In this document: in pieces, positions 42,726-54,604 of the stretch
How positions within the stretch are numbered: the first letter of the stretch is position 1
Layout: each line of letters starts with the position of its first letter
Assembly: GCA_034440635.1 (NCBI GenBank)
Contig: JAOTON010000971.1
Coordinates: forward strand, 1,240,001 to 1,304,000
Direction: 5' to 3'
Source of the DNA: Lepas anatifera
Taxonomy: Eukaryota; Arthropoda; Thecostraca; Lepadidae
DNA: 64,000 nt
Program-made: the position numbers and the translations under genes
The notes under the pieces: model-generated
Database searches by the model: none
What the model saw: the letters and a program-made list of their open reading frames with translations, nothing else
Told to the model about the DNA's origin: nothing

Positions 42726-43958
42726 TTAACCCTATTTCCGGCAGGGGGGCTAATATTGCCCCCTCAGGTTTTCAAGAATATCTCCGAAACGGCTTGCGAT
42801 AGAACTTTGAAACTTCCTGACTTTTCCTAAAACTAGTACAGGCAGGTTTTCTGAAATTGTCAATATTATATATTTACCAGGGGCGGAGCTATGGCTGGGT
42901 TTTTGGGGAGGTTCTATCCACAAACCAAGTATTATCGTATGCGATGGGTTCTTTGTAAAAGGAAGCCGTCTCTGCTGATCCTGATACCAGTTATATGGTT
43001 TTATTATATCATTTTTATGTGAGATGATGGTGCATTCCAATTGTCACTATTTGTATTCATCAGGGGCGGTTACAGCAGTTCAAAATGGGGGGAATGTTAT
43101 CAAGAAGGACTAAACGTTAGTAAGTGAGAAGACTGCTTACAGCCGTGCCAGGGCGAATACAATTGGGTATATGAAGATTCAAAATAGTTATAACCAAATT
43201 CTAGATTACCAGAGGCGTGTCCAGTCACTACAAATTTTCAAAATGCATATTCCCAGCCAGTATCACCGCCGCGACTCAATATCGTTGTATATTAAAAATG
43301 TGTTTCCAATCACCCCCACCCGCCCCCACGACGAGAGTCCTTGATCCGCCTATGTCACCCCCTTTCCCAGAGCTGCCATGGGAGGGTAAAATTATCGAAA
43401 TAAATTTCAACTAGTCGAGGGACTAATATACTCATGCATACCACTCGCATATTGTTGGTATGTATTTTAACTGTTTTACCTTACTGCATCCGCCCCTGAT
43501 GAGTTTTTCACTTTTTCATTTATTTATGTGTCAAGATGCCAAGCAGTATATCACGGCTTCTAATCCGCGTAACAAAAACTTTTTAGGTTTTATATATTTC
43601 CCTCATAGTCCTGGTCCTGGAACTGCCATTGAATTTCGAATTTTTGCGTAACTCGAATATATGACAATTTTGGGTCAATTATTTGTAAATCTGAACTAGT
43701 TTTGTGAAAATCGTACAACAGAGACAAGGGTTATGGAAAATCTAAAAAATACACAAAAATTGTATATTTTGCACGACCTTCTCCTTAAAAATCAAAATTT
43801 TGAAATTTTCTTTTTTCAAAATAAAGTTTAGCGTCAGGGCAATCTATAGCACTTCGAATTTTCAAAATCGGCCGGTTAGATTACGAGATCTTAGGGGGGC
43901 CGATATTGCCCCCTGCCGGAAATAGGGGTAGCCGGGAGCCTGACGGAAATAGGGTTAA
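42726..43958. mobile_element. TTAA-flanked non-autonomous DNA element, family C
   Basis: 1.23 kb from TTAACCCTATTTCCGGCAGG to its complement-like end GGAAATAGGGTTAA. Subterminal near-palindromes GGGGGCTAATATTGCCCCC (left) and GGGGGGCCGATATTGCCCCC (right) replace the GGTACC-centred palindrome of family A. A second element (43061-43498) is nested inside. The right TTAA is shared with family A copy 3. Confidence 0.8.
43061..43498. mobile_element. Nested 438-bp element with CAGGGGCGG ends
   Basis: It begins CAGGGGCGGTTACAGCAG and ends CTGCATCCGCCCCTG, so the ends are inverted. It sits inside the family C element. CAGGGGCGG-type ends are typical of several non-autonomous cut-and-paste elements; I do not assign a superfamily. 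Confidence 0.6.
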
Positions 43959-44803
43959 CACGCGCATTGATGGGGAGGCGGGTACCCGCCCCCTCGGGTT
44001 TTTCGGAGATAGCAGAAAAACGGAGGCGCATAGCGCCGCCGTACTTGGCATACCTTTTACCTCATCAGTTTTACAACTTCTGTGAAAATTTTAAGGTTAG
44101 GTCATCTCAGGTCAGGTCACCAGTACAGGTCAAGTGACTTGACCTCAAAAAAAGTTTAAGACGGCATAAGTCAGAGCAGGGTGAACGTATCCGATTAAAA
44201 CTCATATCACATAATGGGCCTACCGAGTTCTCTAAAATATGTTCCGGTATTTTTGATATCGGTGACCTAAGGTCAGGTACGAGGCATGACCTGTCCATTG
44301 GAAATACATGGGAAAATGGTTTTTACTGTATAACTCAGTAATGGAGAGTGGTAGAGCATTTATTTTAGCGGCATTAGACTCGCATTGGCTTTGCGGTTCT
44401 AATGACATGCATTTTATATAATTTGACCCTGACCTGACCTCAGGTCAGGTCAAATCCTCGATTTGACCTAGCAAGGTCAAATTATATATCATTCGATTCG
44501 GCTTGCTGCGAGGATTCATATAGTTCAAGTCGTTTTGCTGTATCTTGATTCGTTCAGATGTAATGGCCGAAAAACTTAATTTACATGTCATCCCTATTAC
44601 GGCATATTTTGACCTCTGGTAACCTGAAATGTGACCTAAAAAAAAATGGTTTAAATATTTTCGATGGAGAAGTGGATGGGCAACCCAACGCCGTTTACCG
44701 TTTTTCGCTACCTACCGTGGTTCTCGAGATCTTAGGGGGGCGGGTATCCGCCCTCCCTCGTCAAAGCGAAGGTGGCTCAGACCCCCGTCAATGCGCGTGT
44801 TAA
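43955..44803 (+). mobile_element. TTAA-flanked non-autonomous DNA element, family A copy 3
   Basis: 849 bp in the same orientation as copy 1, with TTAACACGCGCATTGATGGG and GTCAATGCGCGTGTTAA ends. It has the same central palindrome of GACCTGACCTCAGGTCAGGTC and half-site-rich flanks. Its left TTAA is also the right TTAA of family C. Confidence 0.85.
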
Positions 44804-45155
44804 GATGCAAGCGATCAAGGACAAAGGACTGATTCAAGAGGGTCCTGGGTTAGGCATAGGTAGATCAAGGGGAAGGTGAGGGGGTGATTTCCCCAGATAA
44901 ACCCATGGCGCCTTCTGGAATGGTCACAGCGCCTCCATGGAATGTCGATGGTGCCCCTCAAGAAATGAAGCATGCCACCCCGTCCCCAGGATGCGAGTAT
45001 CGGCATCCCCGCAGGAGTATTTCGCAGACTTTGCCACCCAACTAAGTGGCACCCCTGGTTCGGACGGCGCCCCGACGACCATGTGTATGTCCGATTGGAA
45101 GCCAAGCATCTACCTGTGGGGGTGGTGGAGGGAATACCACCTCCATTGGCTGACC

Positions 45156-46190
45156 TTAACCCTCGCCCCACCGGGGGGGCCATCGATGGCCCCCCTAAGG
45201 TTTTTCCGGGATAGCAGAAAAACGACGAGGCGCAGCACCGCGGTTGAGGGCTCTACCTCTCACTGCATCATTTTCCCATCATCCCTGAAATTTTTTACCC
45301 CGGGTCACCCAAGGTCAGGTCACCAGACGAGGTCAACCAAGGTCACCTCACTTCACCTTTAGAGCTCTGTAAGAGCTACATTTCAAAGTCGATCGATTTG
45401 AAACTTCCTACACTTCATGACCCCTCCAGGGTCTACAAGGTGTATATCCGGGATTTTTCGATTTCGTGCCCTGAGGTCAGGTCACGAGGCGACCTCTCCC
45501 ATTGGAAAAGCATAGGAAAAAGCTATTTCATGATATAAAAGCCACAAAAATGATTGCAAATACTCAGACTGCTCAGAACAACGTTTTTGGACACCCTTTC
45601 ACGGATCCCAGGGGTCATATTTGCCCTTTGACTTTTCCAAGGTCATCCAAGGTCACCAGAGGTCAAAAACAGTATTTTGACAATAACTTTTGACCTAATT
45701 GAGCTAGAGCGGTGAAACAAACACCGTCGTGTTTTTCTTGTCACTCGCTTTCATTTGATATACGGCAAGGTCACTTTTTGACCTTTCGTGACCTCAGGTC
45801 ATATTAGGTCACGAGGTGACCTCTGGCAGTCAAACCACTGGCGGGAGGTCTTTACGTTCCACATAGCGGAAAAAGTACTGGCAATTTGCTATCAAATGTA
45901 CTTTACCAGGCCCCAATAGCTCTAATGACATAAGAGTTATGCCCAGTTGGCTTAATCATTGCATATTTGAATGAAAATAGCCGATCTTGACCTAATTTGA
46001 CCTCTGGAGGTCAAACCATTCACCTGAGCACTAAAACATGCGAAGTAATTTCTTACTGAATTCACGCGAGCTTTCTATTGCACTTTGCAGATTTGCGCTA
46101 ACGTCCATATTTTCGGAGTTAGAGGGGGGGCCATCGATGGCCCCCCGTGGGGCGAAGGTGGCGCCGGACCCCCGGTGGGGCGCGGGTTAA
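45156..46190 (+). mobile_element. TTAA-flanked non-autonomous DNA element, family B copy 1
   Basis: 1035 bp from TTAACCCTCGCCCCACCGGG to GGTGGGGCGCGGGTTAA. Subterminal palindromes are GGGGGCCATCGATGGCCCCC. The CCCT just inside the TTAA is as in piggyBac-type ends. The interior carries repeated AGGTCA/TGACCT half-sites. No transposase frame is present. Apparent reading frames here are chance. Confidence 0.85.
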
Positions 46191-46355
46191 GCCCGGCAAA
46201 AGGCCCCGATCAAACAGGTATCTGACCAGGGTTTGCAGGGACCCCAAGTGATGACCTGATGGGGCTTTCAAAATCTGGTGTCTGGTAACCCAAAGGTAAC
46301 CGAATGCAGCCAGTAGACTTTCGGGAGTCTCCTCCGGGGTTGGTGTGGGGGGGGG

Positions 46356-46662
46356 CAGGGGCGGACGCAGACTCGAATTTTGGGGGCCAAACCCATGTCT
46401 GCCTCCTCTCCGGGAGGAGGCGGTTGGGACGTGCGATTTGGATGCTCGACAGACCTAGCATAAGCTACCTCTCCAAGTACATGATCTCTCTCGTGGGGGG
46501 GGGTGGTTGGAAACGAATTTTTTTGCTCGACAGACCTATAAGTGTAAACACCTTTTTCAAAAATTTCTCCGGCCTTTGGGGAACCAAAAGATAGTCTGGC
46601 CTCCCATCCAGCGCTTGGGGAGGGGGCACGTCCGGAATGGCCCCCCTGCGTCCGCCAATGGT
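46356..46662. mobile_element. Candidate 300-bp element with GGCGGACGCAG ends
   Basis: The left end is CAGGGGCGGACGCAG; the right end reads CTGCGTCCGCC. A G-rich block lies just inside each end (TTTTGGGGGCC and GGCCCCC). It lies between two family B copies. Borders are approximate. Confidence 0.5.
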
Positions 46663-46744
46663 GGAGGTGGGGGTGGGAAACTCGCCTTCTTCTGGTTTCT
46701 CATGAATAAGGCAGAAACACTGAGACATGGAACAACGTAAATTA

Positions 46745-47753
46745 CACAACCAAGGTCACCTCACTTCGAATTTTGAGCTCTATAAGAGCTACATTTCTTA
46801 GTTGATCGATTTGAAACTTCCTACACTTGAAAACCCCTCATTTTCCCACCATGCCTGAACTTTTTTCACCCCGGGTCACCCAAGGTCAGGTCACCAGGCG
46901 AGGTCAACCAAGGTCACCTCACTTCAACTGTTGAGCTCTATAAGAGCTACATTTCTTAGTCTATCGATTTGAAACTTCCTACACTTCATGACCCATCCAG
47001 GGTCTACGAGATGTATATCCGGGATTTTTCGATTTGGTGACCTGAGGTCAGGTCACAAGGTGACCTCTCCCATTGAAAAAGCATGGGAAAAGTTGTCTTA
47101 TGATGTAAAAGGCACAAAAACGATTGCAAATGCCCACCTTGCTCAGAAAAGCGTTATTGAACACCCTTTTTGGATCCCGGGGGCCAGTTTTACCCTTTGA
47201 CCTCTCCGAGGTCATCAAAGGTCACCAGGGGTCAAAAACAGTATTTTGACAATAACCTTTGACCTAATTAAGCTAGATCACTGAATCAAACATCATCGTT
47301 TATGTCTTGTCATCTGCTTTCATATGATATACGGCAAGGTCACTTTCTGACCTTTCGAGACCTCAGGTCATATTAGGTCATGTGACCTCTGAAGGTCAAA
47401 CCACAGGCGGTAGGTCATGAAGTGCCACATAGCAGAAAAAGGTCTGATATTTTCCTATCAAATGTATTTTACCAGACCTCAATAGCTCTAATGGGATAAG
47501 AGTTATGCACAATTTTCTTAAGCATTGCATGTTTGAGTGAAAATGGCCTATCGTGATCTAACTTGACCTCTGGAGGTCAAACCATTGACCTGAGCACTTA
47601 AACATGGGAAGAAATTTCTTTCTGAATTCATGATCACTTTATAATGTGCTTTGGAGATTTGCGCTAACCCCAATATTTTAGGAGTTAGAGGCGGCATCGA
47701 TGGCCCCCGGTGGGGCGAAGGTGGCGTCGGATCCCCGATGGAGTGCGGGCTAA
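46745..47753 (+). mobile_element. Family B copy 2, 5'-truncated and internally duplicated
   Basis: It matches 45300-46190 in order and ends ATCGATGGCCCCCGGTGGGG, then GCGGGCTAA (a mutated TTAA). The left terminus is missing. A block with GGTCACCTCACTTC and GAAACTTCCTACACTT occurs twice near its start, indicating rearrangement. Confidence 0.75.
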
Positions 47754-49023
47754 GATTTTGCATGTAGTTCTTATACTCACGCTGAAGTATCTAAACAAAC
47801 TTGGGACCGATATTTTAAGGGGAGATAATTCATGCTAAAATGAAATGCTTTCAGAGAGGTGAACCACGAAACGATGCCGCCACTTACCACACCACTTTCA
47901 TTTCCCAATTCAAGGCTCATGGATAGTCATTTAGTGATGCCCTGACCATACTTGTGAGGCTGTGGACCTGAAACTTTGGTAATGAATGCATGGTATAGTG
48001 CAGTTCTTCATCGGCCTGAAAATCTTTTAGTTCCTCATGATATGAATGGCAATGCTTTGTCACTAGGACTATATGAAAACCAGAGCAGGGACTACCGAAT
48101 GAATTTTCGTATTTCAGTGCTACCGGCGGTAGAATTATCTACCGCTACCGAATCTTCGGTACCGAACCTCTACCGATACCGAATAGATCTACCGAATGAC
48201 TCTTCGGTAGATTTGAATTTCCTGCACAGACAAAGAATCTTCTTAGCAGATGCTAGTCTGGACTTGCCCCCACTGCAACCAATTACAGGCCGTACCGGTC
48301 CGCGCAGCCAACCAGCATCGAGCCTCGAATTAGCAGATAACGCTGGTATTGGTGGGAAGCCCACTCTCTTCTGGTATTTCGAGCAGAATAGACCCATGCC
48401 TCCCAGCTCTTTGATTGCGCCCAAAACGTTTCAATAATTTACAGCTTGTGTTTGGTTTGTTATCACATGGAAGTCATCATTCATTAGCGGTGCACAGACC
48501 TCTCGTAGAGAGGCCGGGTTGACTCAGCTGAAGTGGCTTGTTGCCGAAGATAGGTTATTAGTTTGTTTACGCTTAAAAGGTCTTGTAAGCTTTAAAACAT
48601 CGAAAAATGGTTGCAATAGTCTCAGATATGCTAAACAAAATGCTTTAAAGGCTATAAATTGTAGTGAAATGATTAAACTGTGTGTTTAATCTGCTTTAGA
48701 GTACAATACATGTTATATACCTGTACACAAATAAAATACATTAATACCTGTATGGAAAGGCCTTCAAAGGTGTTTTTTTATTCATAAGGTTTTTTTCAAA
48801 CCTACCGAACCGAACTACTGAAATACCGAATCATTCGGTATATTTTTTGGAAATCTACCGAAATACCGAACCAAATGGCCCGTTTTCATCTATCGAATAC
48901 CGATACCGCCGGTAGAAAAAGCCTACTGAATCCCAGTTCTGATGAAAACTTATCTGTCCTCTGCCCGAACCTAACCCACTAGTGAACCAGGTTGGGACGT
49001 ATGACATGTGTAACGTTTGTTCC

Positions 49024-49304
49024 TTTACTCCTCAGATCTTTACTAGTTCAGATGAAATGACTGCAAATCTTAATCTACATGTTGTCCCTATGGTGGCATG
49101 CCTTGACCACTAGTGGCCTTAAATGTGACCTAACAAAAAATAGTTTAAATATTTTCTGTAGAAAATTGGTTGGGCTATCCAACGCCGTTTACCGTTTTTC
49201 GTCATTTAGCATGGTTTTTGAGATCTTAGGGGAGGGGAGGGGCGGGTACCCGGCCTCCCCGTCAGAGCGAAGGTGGCTAAGACCCCCGTCAATGCACGTG
49301 CTAA
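49024..49304 (+). mobile_element. Family A fragment (copy 4)
   Basis: Only the right third is present: the GTTTACCGTTTTTCG region, GGGCGGGTACCCGG and the end CCCCCGTCAATGCACGTGCTAA. The terminus is mutated from GCGCGTGTTAA, consistent with an old copy. Confidence 0.75.
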
Positions 49305-49439
49305 TCCCATCCAGGACCATTTTTGTGTGATACCTACCCGTTTTACCATGGTTTACATACCATTCTGCCCTACACTCGAGATAGCATCCGTCATCGTCCA
49401 TGCATTTATAAAAAACAGCCAATCTTTTTCACGTCTTGG

Positions 49440-49700
49440 GGACTTCGGATGAAACCGGGGGCTTTTGGGCCAGCTGACCTAGTGGCTCCATTGCTTGCAT
49501 CCAGACTGGGATCGGGAGGATTAGCGTAAGTTCGATTCCCACGGCGGAAAACCGTTTTCGATGTCACATCTGGCCCGGCAGAAAGGTTACGCACCTACTC
49601 TAATGCTCCCTGTCGTTGGGCAAGTGTTGTTTCGGCAAATTGGGAATGGCCTTCATGAAAAATCGTTAATGTTCAACTTTCATCAATCCCAAATCGGATT
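49440..49700 (+). mobile_element. Second tRNA-related SINE
   Basis: A B-box AGTTCGATTCCCACGGCGG lies at about 49530 and an A-box-like GACCTAGTGGCTCC at about 49476. The GTTCGATTCCC core is a near-perfect pol III B-box. It is followed by a unique tail (GGCCCGGCAGAAAGGTTACG). The tRNA stems are not intact. Confidence 0.5.
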
Positions 49701-50691
49701 ATTTTGTGGTGAAGGGGTGGGGAGTGTTTACTGATGAAATGACAAATGATGCTTAGATTGATAAATTATCGATATGGAAAAAAGGTGCCAGGATACCACT
49801 ATTGCTTGCAATCATTTTTTTGAAAATAAAAAATAGGTGTCTAATGCTGTGACTCTGTCCCTCAAACTTGGTTGGTTCTACGATAAATTTTTTTCAGGTT
49901 CACGGCTTTCATATTGTCCTCCAGTTTCCACCGAACGTTGTGACACCACTGCTGGTTTTCTGTGTCCATTTTGCACATAGCTGTTACCGATGTTTACATC
50001 GCGTGTTGAAATTGCACTGGGTGCGTACGCTACAACCAAGAATATACTGTCGCTTAGTCAATCAGTGAACTATTCTAGTCTTGGCACCTGCAAACTCTGA
50101 AGGCAAATAGACACAAGACACAAGACTCCGTGGCGGTTGCGTATGTAGAGCAAAGCTGAATGGAATCCGTGTTCATTGTACCTAATCGAATAAACTGCGA
50201 AGTCCGATTTATTCTCAGAAAGATATGTCGATGTAATTCATGATGTCAACATTGCGGTGATACCGTTCATGCTATACCGTACCGTCATGCTACCGTATGT
50301 ACCTGGGTTTGATTCAATGCCTTGCAACGAGAGGTCTATTTCAATGCGTGAGCTTTGATAACTATGTTTTATGCCACCATGAGTTAATTCCCTCATTTCA
50401 CATGCTGCCAATTTGAAAAAAGCAAAACGCCACAGAGGCGAACAGCAACAGAAGGAGCTTCAGAGCGCGCTATCTGGAAGCAAACGGTTGTAGGGGGCAG
50501 CACAAGACGACCGCGAAGTCTGTGGTCGTCACTAGTTCGTTTAACACGCGCCGCGGAAAGAGGTCTTGCGTCAACGTGCAATGGAGGGTGCCCTAAATTT
50601 CCCCTGATATATAAAAAACCAAGAGGGTTTGAAAAAACGCCCATTTGGTGGAGGGGTGTGGGGGCGATGTTGATCTACATTATGGTAAAGT

Positions 50692-51004
50692 TTAATCTTT
50701 ATTTGTTAAGATGTTCCCTGGCCTCTCCCCTCGAATCCGGAAATGTAAAAAACACTGAAGATTATATATTCGGGCACAGCCCTTCATCAGAATCGTGGAG
50801 TAAATATCAATAATTCTCAGTCCTAGTATAGCCAGACCTCGAATTTGATATTTACTCCACGATTCTGATGAAGTGCTGTGCCTGAATATATAATCTTCAG
50901 TGTTTTTTACATTTCCGGATTCGAGGGGAGAGGCCAGGGAACATCTTAACAACTCATCATCATGCTCCTCGCCGCAGCACTTCAAAACTTATTAATCTTT
51001 ATTT
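50692..51004 (+). mobile_element. Hairpin element with 13-bp direct flanks (copy 3, fullest)
   Basis: 287 bp (50705-50991) flanked by the exact repeat TTAATCTTTATTT at 50692-50704 and 50992-51004. Long inverted arms start TTAAGATGTTCCCTGGCC and end GGCCAGGGAACATCTTAA. Internal arms include GATATTTACTCCACGATTCT and its complement. A one-sided tail with CTCCTCGCCGCAGCACTTC closes the element. Confidence 0.85.
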
Positions 51005-51052
51005 ATTTGTTTATTGCAGTTGATGAGCAACAGGTTATCGTGCGTCACCCAA

Positions 51053-51890
51053 TTACAGCTCATCTCGTTTCGATACATTGTCGAACATACAAGCACACAC
51101 ATTCATAGATATCACGACAAATGTCTTGCTCGTCAGTTGTTTACCATACTTTCTTACTTGGGATTTAAAAGCAAAGGGAGAATCGTGAAAGAGGTCAGAT
51201 TGAGGCTGGAAGTGAGCAAATATGTTTGTGTTTGTCGCGGCTTGGCAAAATAACCCGCGTTTTACTGTTTCTATCCTTGCAAATTGAATGTGCAACAAAC
51301 TATTTGCCGATGCTCTCGTATTCCTAGTTGGGGTGCGTAAGGGGAAATATCCAAGTAGATAGGCGCAGTCAAAATTTCTAGTTAAAATTTTATGGAAGAA
51401 TAGAATATCGCATTGGACCTGTCTACTCGCCAGGCTCGATACCTTAAAGTGGACAAGAAGTTCTGAATAGGACAGATATTCTGAGGGCCGAGAGGAGTGT
51501 GCGTGTGAGGGTAGCCAGATGAGAAAATTATGTTAAATTTTGTCTAGTCTTTCTAGTTGAGTTTTTGAGGCACCACCCCAAATGGCGCATCCAAATTCTA
51601 AAAGGGACCGAATGTTTCCAAAATAAGCTGCAAGTATTGGATCGCATTTAAGTCGACCGGGGACTCTACTTGCCTGAAAAGATCTTATTAATATTCCTAA
51701 CACTTTGTTTGCCTTTCTAACAGTAAAATTTATATGATCAACAAAGGTTAATTTTGAGTCAAGCCAGACACCGAGATCCCTTATCGTTGTAACTATTTCA
51801 AGGGGTAAATTTTAAATTTCATATGCTGTCTCAATTAGGCACCGTCTTAATGTCATGGTGAAATGCTTGCATTTATTAGGTTTAAAATTT
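51053..51890 (-). pseudogene. Decayed non-LTR retrotransposon ORF2 C terminus
   Basis: The minus strand reads DLGVWLDSKLTFVDHINFTV, then RKANKVLGIL, LLEFGCAIWGGAS and FHKILTRNFDCAYLLGYFPL. This is the arrangement found after the reverse transcriptase catalytic core in jockey-type elements. It runs to a stop at 51055-51053. In-frame stops (for example after IETAYEI and DKI) show it is not functional. The catalytic YxDD region should lie to the right but is not recognisable. Confidence 0.7.
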
Positions 51891-51892
51891 AT

Positions 51893-52035
51893 CAGAGAAG
51901 AGCAAGAGAGAAAGAGGGAGGTAAGGGAGAGAGAGAGAGGGAGGAAGGGAGGGAGGGGGAGGATGGAGGGGCAAGGAAGAGGAGCAGGAAGGGAAGGTGG
52001 AAGGAAGTAAAGAAGATATGCAAGGAGGGAGGGTG
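51893..52035 (+). repeat. GA-rich purine tract
   Basis: About 140 bases almost purely A/G (GAGAGAGAGGGAGGAAGG and similar). It overlaps the right edge of the retrotransposon fragment. The frames through it are low complexity. Confidence 0.85.
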
Positions 52036-52969
52036 GGAGACTTCCTGACCAAGAGACTAAACGATGGTATACACCTTATCGTATGAGTGAGCTGAACCGT
52101 ACAGCATTCCATCAGGGTCAGCATGGGTCTCTCTCCCTCACCGCATTGTAGCCCATGTCTCCTATACAACTGACTGAGAGCCGGTACTCCATACAGGTCT
52201 ATGAATATAATCTGACTTATTCCAGTAGAGCTCAGGCTTTCAGCCAGCAGATGGTGAAGTACGCTCATTTGCACGCACCATATATAGGCAAAATAATTAT
52301 GTATAGTCCTCAGTGCCCAGGTTTAAAAACGGATAAAACTGGTACTAATCCCAGTGCCGAATCACTCATTCATACACACATTTACTCGACAGTAGGTATA
52401 CAGAAGATGCTCAAATTGCACACTGGTTGAGCATTCCTGCAGCTGCCTGAGGACCATATGAGCAAGGGGAAGCTCCACAATGAATTGAAAACCATCCGCG
52501 GACTGGAAGACAGCGCCAGCAATACCAAGGCTCTCGACCACAGACTGGGCTCTCTCCATATCAATCCAAATTCTATTTTACTTTCAAGGCCATGTCTCAC
52601 CATCCACGCCATGGCTATGAGCAGTGGGATCAGGAGCCACTCGACTATAATGTGCACTCGACTATAGTGTCATTTTTTTCCGTATCATTGTTGGTTCCAG
52701 AGATTGTAGGGCAGGATCAAAAAACCCTGCTCCTGCCGCCATAGCTGGGCAAATAGGTGGGAGCACAAACATTGAGCATTTTCACAAGGAAGACTGGTGT
52801 CCATTGAGGTGCGAACGGTCCTTCGATATAGCGTGACATAAAGATAGGGTAAATAAACTATTCATTCTGCGCATTGTTCCCACCCCCATTCGGATCCGAC
52901 CCAACAGGCGGTGGGGGGACGAAAAGAGCTTAGGTGGCGCCAGGTTAAAGGGAATGGCCCTGAAACCCA

Positions 52970-53016
52970 AAAAAAGAAAAAAGGGTAATAATAAAAAAAA
53001 AAAAAAAAAACAAATA

Positions 53017-53090
<74 letters not shown>

Positions 53091-53253
53091 AAAAAATGAA
53101 AAAAAAAAACCAAAAAAAAAACAAAAAAAAAAAAAAAAAAAAAAAGTGGAAAGATTAGTAAACCCAAAAGTAAAAAAAAAAAAAACCCAAAAAAAAAAAA
53201 AAAAAAAAAACCGGGGGGGGGGGGGAGGGGGGGGGGGTGAAAAAAGTAAAAAA

Positions 53254-53305
<52 letters not shown>

Positions 53306-53335
53306 AAAAAAAAAAAAAAAATTAAAAGCAAGCAA
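52970..53335 (+). repeat. Poly-A/poly-G low-complexity tract, suspect sequence
   Basis: About 360 bases of A homopolymers interrupted by short words and a G run of about 25 near 53213-53236. No biological unit is discernible. Together with the deletion-rich neighbour (53523-54345) this looks like poorly resolved long-read consensus. Lysine-rich or phenylalanine-rich frames here are meaningless. Confidence 0.8.
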
Positions 53336-53522
53336 AAAGCAAAACCTCAGACACAACTGTGCTCATCTTGCCACATTTCCGCAAGGGAACGAAGCTTTGA
53401 ATATGCGTCTGAAAATGATTTTCCTATGCCTTAACGGCAAACTGACGATTATTGAGCACCATATTAGTTCCAGGTACGTCATAAATATAAGACTCAAAAT
53501 ATGTCGCTTTTGCATAGTAGTC

Positions 53523-54345
53523 TTAACCTCGCCCACCGGGGGGCCATCGATGGCCCCCTAGGTTTTCGGGATAGCAGAAAACGACGAGGCGGCACCGCGG
53601 TTGGGCTCACCTTCCTGCATTTTTCCATCACCCTGAAATTTTTCCCGGGTCCAGGTCGGTCCCAGCGAGGTACAGGTCCTCTCCTTTGAGCTCTGTAGGC
53701 TACATTTAAGTCGATATTTGAACTCCACTTCTGCCCTCCAGGGTCTACAAGGTGTTATCCGGGTTTTTCGATTTCGTGCCTGGGTCAGGTCGAGGCGACC
53801 TCTCCCATTGGAAAAGCATGGGGAAAGCTATTTTGATATAAAGCCACAAAATGATTGGAAATACTCGCTGCTCGAAGCGTTTTTGGCACCCTCGGATCCC
53901 GGGGGTTATTTGCTTTGCTTTTAGGTTCAGGTCACCAGAGGTCCAAACAGTTTTTTAATAACTTTGACTTAATTGAGTAGGAATGAACAACACCTGTGTT
54001 TGTTGTCTGGTTTCATTTGATATGGAGGTCTTTTGACCTTTCGTCGGTTATTGGTCACGGTGCTCTGGGTAAACCACTGGCGGGGGTTTTCGTTCCACAT
54101 AGCGGAAAAGTACTGGATTGCTATCAAATGTCTTTACCAGGCCTCATAGCTCTATGACATAGGTTTGCCCGTTTGTAATTTGTATTTGGTGAAATAGCCG
54201 ATCTTGACCTAATTTGACCTCTGGGGTAACCATTGCCTGGCACTAAACATGGAGTATTTCTATTCCGCGGTTTTGCTTGCTTTGGCTACGCCCTTTTTGG
54301 GTTGGGGGGCCATTGGCCCCCGTGGGGGAAGGTGGCCGGTGTTAA
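53523..54345 (+). mobile_element. Family B copy 3 with many small deletions
   Basis: It matches 45156-46190 from TTAACCTCGCCCACCGGGG to GTGTTAA. It is 823 rather than 1035 bp because homopolymers are shortened and 1-8 base pieces are missing throughout. Substitutions are few. The pattern suggests sequence error more than ordinary decay. Confidence 0.8.
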
Positions 54346-54554
54346 TTTTTTGGAACTATGGAGGGGTATTTACTTTTGAATTGGGCTTGACCAATTTTCT
54401 TTGCGATCATATCTAATGTTATGACGTCATCAAGGATTATTTGTACTAATTGCCTTCTTATATTTTGACCTTCAAAAATATGTTTTGTTCTAAGTCGCAC
54501 GCTTTGACAGCCTTATTTGAGAGGAAGCGTAGCAAATTGGAATGCCTTTTGTAT

Positions 54555-54604
54555 TAAGGCATTTGGAGATGCCTTAATCCAATAAGGCATCTCCAAATGC
54601 CTTA
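54555..54604. repeat. Perfect 21-bp inverted repeat
   Basis: AAGGCATTTGGAGATGCCTTA is followed after a short loop by its reverse complement, TAAGGCATCTCCAAATGCCTT. The flanking AGGAAGCGTAG and AGAAGCGTAG are direct repeats about 80 bases apart, so this may be a small insertion. Confidence 0.75.

Noticed and set aside
44815..45362. Frames of 120-140 residues on both strands
   Set aside because: They overlap transposon-end sequence of family B and its flank and show no family resemblance.
52862..53356. Phenylalanine- and lysine-rich frames
   Set aside because: They are translations of a suspect A/G homopolymer tract.
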